Assembly: GCA_021782675.1 (NCBI GenBank)
Contig: JAJXUS010000107.1
Span: 1-6,956 of the forward strand
Source of the DNA: Acidobacteriota bacterium
GTDB lineage: Bacteria > Acidobacteriota > Terriglobia > Terriglobales > Acidobacteriaceae
Direction: 5' to 3'
DNA length: 6,956 nt
Positions 5,749 through 6,956 of the stretch are shown piece by piece. Under the pieces are notes generated by a model that was given only the letters and a program-made list of their open reading frames with translations, searched no databases and had not been told where the DNA came from. Position 1 is the stretch's first letter, and the number at the start of each line of letters is the position of its first letter. Position numbers and translations under genes: made by a program.

Positions 5749-5763
5749 GTCCGATTATCGCAC
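5749..5763. promoter_or_regulatory. Candidate PcaR operator
   Basis: GTCCGATTATCGCAC matches the PcaR box I recall from Pseudomonas putida, GTTCGATAATCGCAC, at 13 of 15 positions. It has a perfect CGAT-N-ATCG inverted-repeat core (5752-5760). It lies 3 bp from the pcaR start codon on one side and 3 bp from the proposed catI -35 on the other. That suits repression of pcaR and activation of catI by the same protein. The consensus is from memory, and binding is inferred. Confidence 0.7.
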
Positions 5764-5783
5764 AGCTTGTACGAATCTGTACA
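5754..5783 (-). promoter_or_regulatory. Predicted pcaR promoter, leaderless layout
   Basis: On the minus strand TGTACA (5783-5778, four of six to the -35 consensus) is followed after 18 nt by GATAAT (5759-5754, five of six to the -10). Only 8 nt separate the -10 from the ATG of pcaR, so transcription should start at or next to the initiation codon. This explains the missing ribosome site. Confidence 0.5.
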
Positions 5784-5796
5784 TCGGCGTAATAAT
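5767..5796 (+). promoter_or_regulatory. Predicted catIJ promoter
   Basis: TTGTAC (5767-5772) and AATAAT (5791-5796, five of six to the -10 consensus) are 18 nt apart and would start a transcript near 5803, giving a leader of about 35 nt. The -35 matches at only three positions, as expected for an activator-dependent promoter, and the PcaR box ends 3 bp upstream. GTA steps recur every 10 bp (5769, 5779, 5789) within this stretch. Confidence 0.45.
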
Positions 5797-5837
5797 GCCA
5801 TGGTTGGCAAATCCATCCCCCAGCAGCAGGAGGTCGA

Positions 5838-6704
5838 ATGGCGGAGTGGCTTACCCTGGCCGAGGCGGTTGCCGCCCACGTGCACCCTGGCGACCATGTG
5901 GCCATGGAGGGATTCACCCACCTCATCCCCTTTGCCGCCGGCCACGAGATCATTCGCCAGGGACTGCGCGACCTCTCCCTGGTGCGCATGACTCCCGACC
6001 TCATCTATGACCAGTTGATCGGCGCCGGTTGCGCCACCCGGCTCATGTTCTCCTGGGGCGGCAATCCCGGTGTCGGCTCGCTGCACCGCTTTCGCGACGC
6101 CGTTGAAAACGGCTGGCCGCACCCGCTTGAACTCGAGGAGCGCAGCCACAGCGATCTTGCCAATGCCTACGTTGCCGGCGCCGCCAATCTTCCCTTCGCG
6201 GTTCTGCGCGGCTACACCGGCTCTGACTTTCCGCGCGTCAACGCCAACATTCGCAGCATCACCTGTCCCTTCACCGGCGAGGTGCTGGCCGCCACCCCCG
6301 CGGTACGGCCCGACGTCACCATCATCCATGCCCAGAAGGCCGACTGGAAGGGCAACGTGCTTCTCTGGGGCATCCTCGGCGTGCAGAAAGAAGCTGCGTT
6401 GGCCGCCAAGCGAACTATTGTCACGGTTGAGGAGCGGGTGCGCTCTCTCGATGCCGCGCCCAATGCCTGCATCCTGCCCAGTTGGGTCGTCACCGCGGTC
6501 TGCGAAGTCCCGCGCGGCGCAACTCCCTCTTACGCACATGGATACTACGAGCGCGATAATGTCTTTTACCGCGCCTGGGACCCCATCTCCCGCGACCGCG
6601 ATACCTTCACGGCGTGGATCGATCGTTACGTGCGCAACACCCGCGACTTCGCCGAGTATCTGCAACTGCAAAATCAACCCAGCGCCCAGGCGGTGCCCCG
6701 GTGA
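5838..6704 (+). CDS. catI: 3-oxoadipate CoA-transferase subunit A
   Basis: CatI pairs with CatJ to move CoA from succinyl-CoA to 3-oxoadipate. This gives 3-oxoadipyl-CoA, which a thiolase then splits to succinyl-CoA and acetyl-CoA, ending the beta-ketoadipate pathway for protocatechuate and catechol. The 288-residue protein looks like Pseudomonas knackmussii CatI over its whole length. Matching segments include MEGFTHLIPFAAGHEIIRQG (23-42), LVRMTPDLIYDQLIGAGCA (48-66), SWGGNPGVGSLHR (72-84), IIHAQKADWKGNVLLWGILG (162-181) and PSYAHGYYERDN (230-241). This is the glutaconate-CoA-transferase-like type, larger than the SCOT-like PcaI. The start has a near-perfect AGGAGGT (5828-5834), only 3 nt before ATG, which is closer than usual. 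It is divergent from pcaR and overlaps catJ by 4 bp (GTGA), so the subunits are translationally coupled. Functional confidence is high because residue-level similarity is strong. Confidence 0.93.
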   Translation: MAEWLTLAEAVAAHVHPGDHVAMEGFTHLIPFAAGHEIIRQGLRDLSLVRMTPDLIYDQLIGAGCATRLMFSWGGNPGVGSLHRFRDAVENGWPHPLELEERSHSDLANAYVAGAANLPFAVLRGYTGSDFPRVNANIRSITCPFTGEVLAATPAVRPDVTIIHAQKADWKGNVLLWGILGVQKEAALAAKRTIVTVEERVRSLDAAPNACILPSWVVTAVCEVPRGATPSYAHGYYERDNVFYRAWDPISRDRDTFTAWIDRYVRNTRDFAEYLQLQNQPSAQAVPR

Positions 6705-6956
6705 GTTCCTCGTATACATCGGACGAAATGATGACTGTGGCCGCCGCGCGCATGCTGCGCAACGGCGCGGTCTGCTTTGTGGGCATCGGACTGCCCTCCA
6801 CGGCCGCTAACTTGGCCCGCCTCACGCATGCGCCCGATACCGTGCTGATCTACGAGTCTGGCCCTATCGGAGCCAAGCCCCCGGTGCTGCCTCTCTCCAT
6901 CGGCGACGGCAACCTGGCCGAAACTGCCGATACCGTCGTCTCCACGCCGGAGATAT
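6701..6956 (+). CDS. catJ: 3-oxoadipate CoA-transferase subunit B, 3' part beyond window
   Basis: This is the first 85 codons of the partner subunit, cut by the window edge. The reading begins at a GTG that shares the sequence GTGA with the catI stop; an in-frame ATG at 6728 (codon 10) is the alternative start. The protein runs DEMMTVAAARMLRNGAVCFV, then GIGLPSTAANLARL, IYESGPIGAKP and LPLSIGDGNLAETADTVVST, closely following CatJ. E52 in YESGPIGAKP is the expected catalytic glutamate that carries CoA as a thioester, so the active site is intact. Only a weak AGG lies about 10 nt upstream of GTG, consistent with coupling to catI translation. Thiolase (pcaF) or other pathway genes may follow outside the window. 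Confidence 0.94.
   Translation, partial: MSSSYTSDEMMTVAAARMLRNGAVCFVGIGLPSTAANLARLTHAPDTVLIYESGPIGAKPPVLPLSIGDGNLAETADTVVSTPEI

Noticed and set aside
5742..6719. Open frame of 325 codons on the minus strand across catI
   Set aside because: catI is recognisable along its full length on the other strand, and the antisense frame would also cover the divergent promoter region and overlap the pcaR start.

Overview
This window looks like chromosomal DNA from a GC-rich soil-type bacterium. The gene content, the Tat-exported TIM-barrel protein and the hairpin-rich intergenic repeats (motifs such as CCCGTAGGG and CCCAGGG-N6-CCCTGGG) suggest Acidobacteriota (Terriglobia) or a close relative. That placement rests on recognised style rather than a search, and no marker gene is present to prove it.

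Layout. Positions 1-695 hold no convincing gene. They carry a run of short inverted repeats (about 49-323), a degenerate direct repeat (407-493) and the leader of the first gene. A plus-strand gene (696-2117) encodes an acylating, CoA-dependent aldehyde dehydrogenase resembling sulfoacetaldehyde dehydrogenase (SauS). It converges on a minus-strand gene (2171-3139) for a Tat-exported xylose-isomerase-like TIM-barrel protein; a strong hairpin terminator lies between them. The TIM-barrel gene has its own recognisable promoter and a LacI/GalR-like operator candidate.

The rest is an aromatic-catabolism locus. On the minus strand, pcaR (IclR family, 4921-5745), a MetE-C-terminal-like zinc methyltransferase (3760-4869) and a DUF3237/UPF0311 protein (3273-3743) are closely spaced and probably form one operon. 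Diverging from pcaR across 92 bp are catI (5838-6704) and catJ (6701 to the window edge, truncated), the two subunits of 3-oxoadipate CoA-transferase. This enzyme carries out the penultimate step of the beta-ketoadipate pathway. The 92-bp divergent region holds a near-consensus PcaR box that overlaps the predicted -10 of pcaR and abuts the predicted catI promoter. It therefore looks like one control point for both directions.

How it may work together: PcaR senses a pathway intermediate (beta-ketoadipate in studied relatives), switches on catIJ and probably controls its own operon. The unexplained part is why a stand-alone MetE-like methyltransferase and a DUF3237 protein sit in the regulator's operon. 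A role in handling methyl groups or side products of methoxylated aromatics is a speculative but testable idea.
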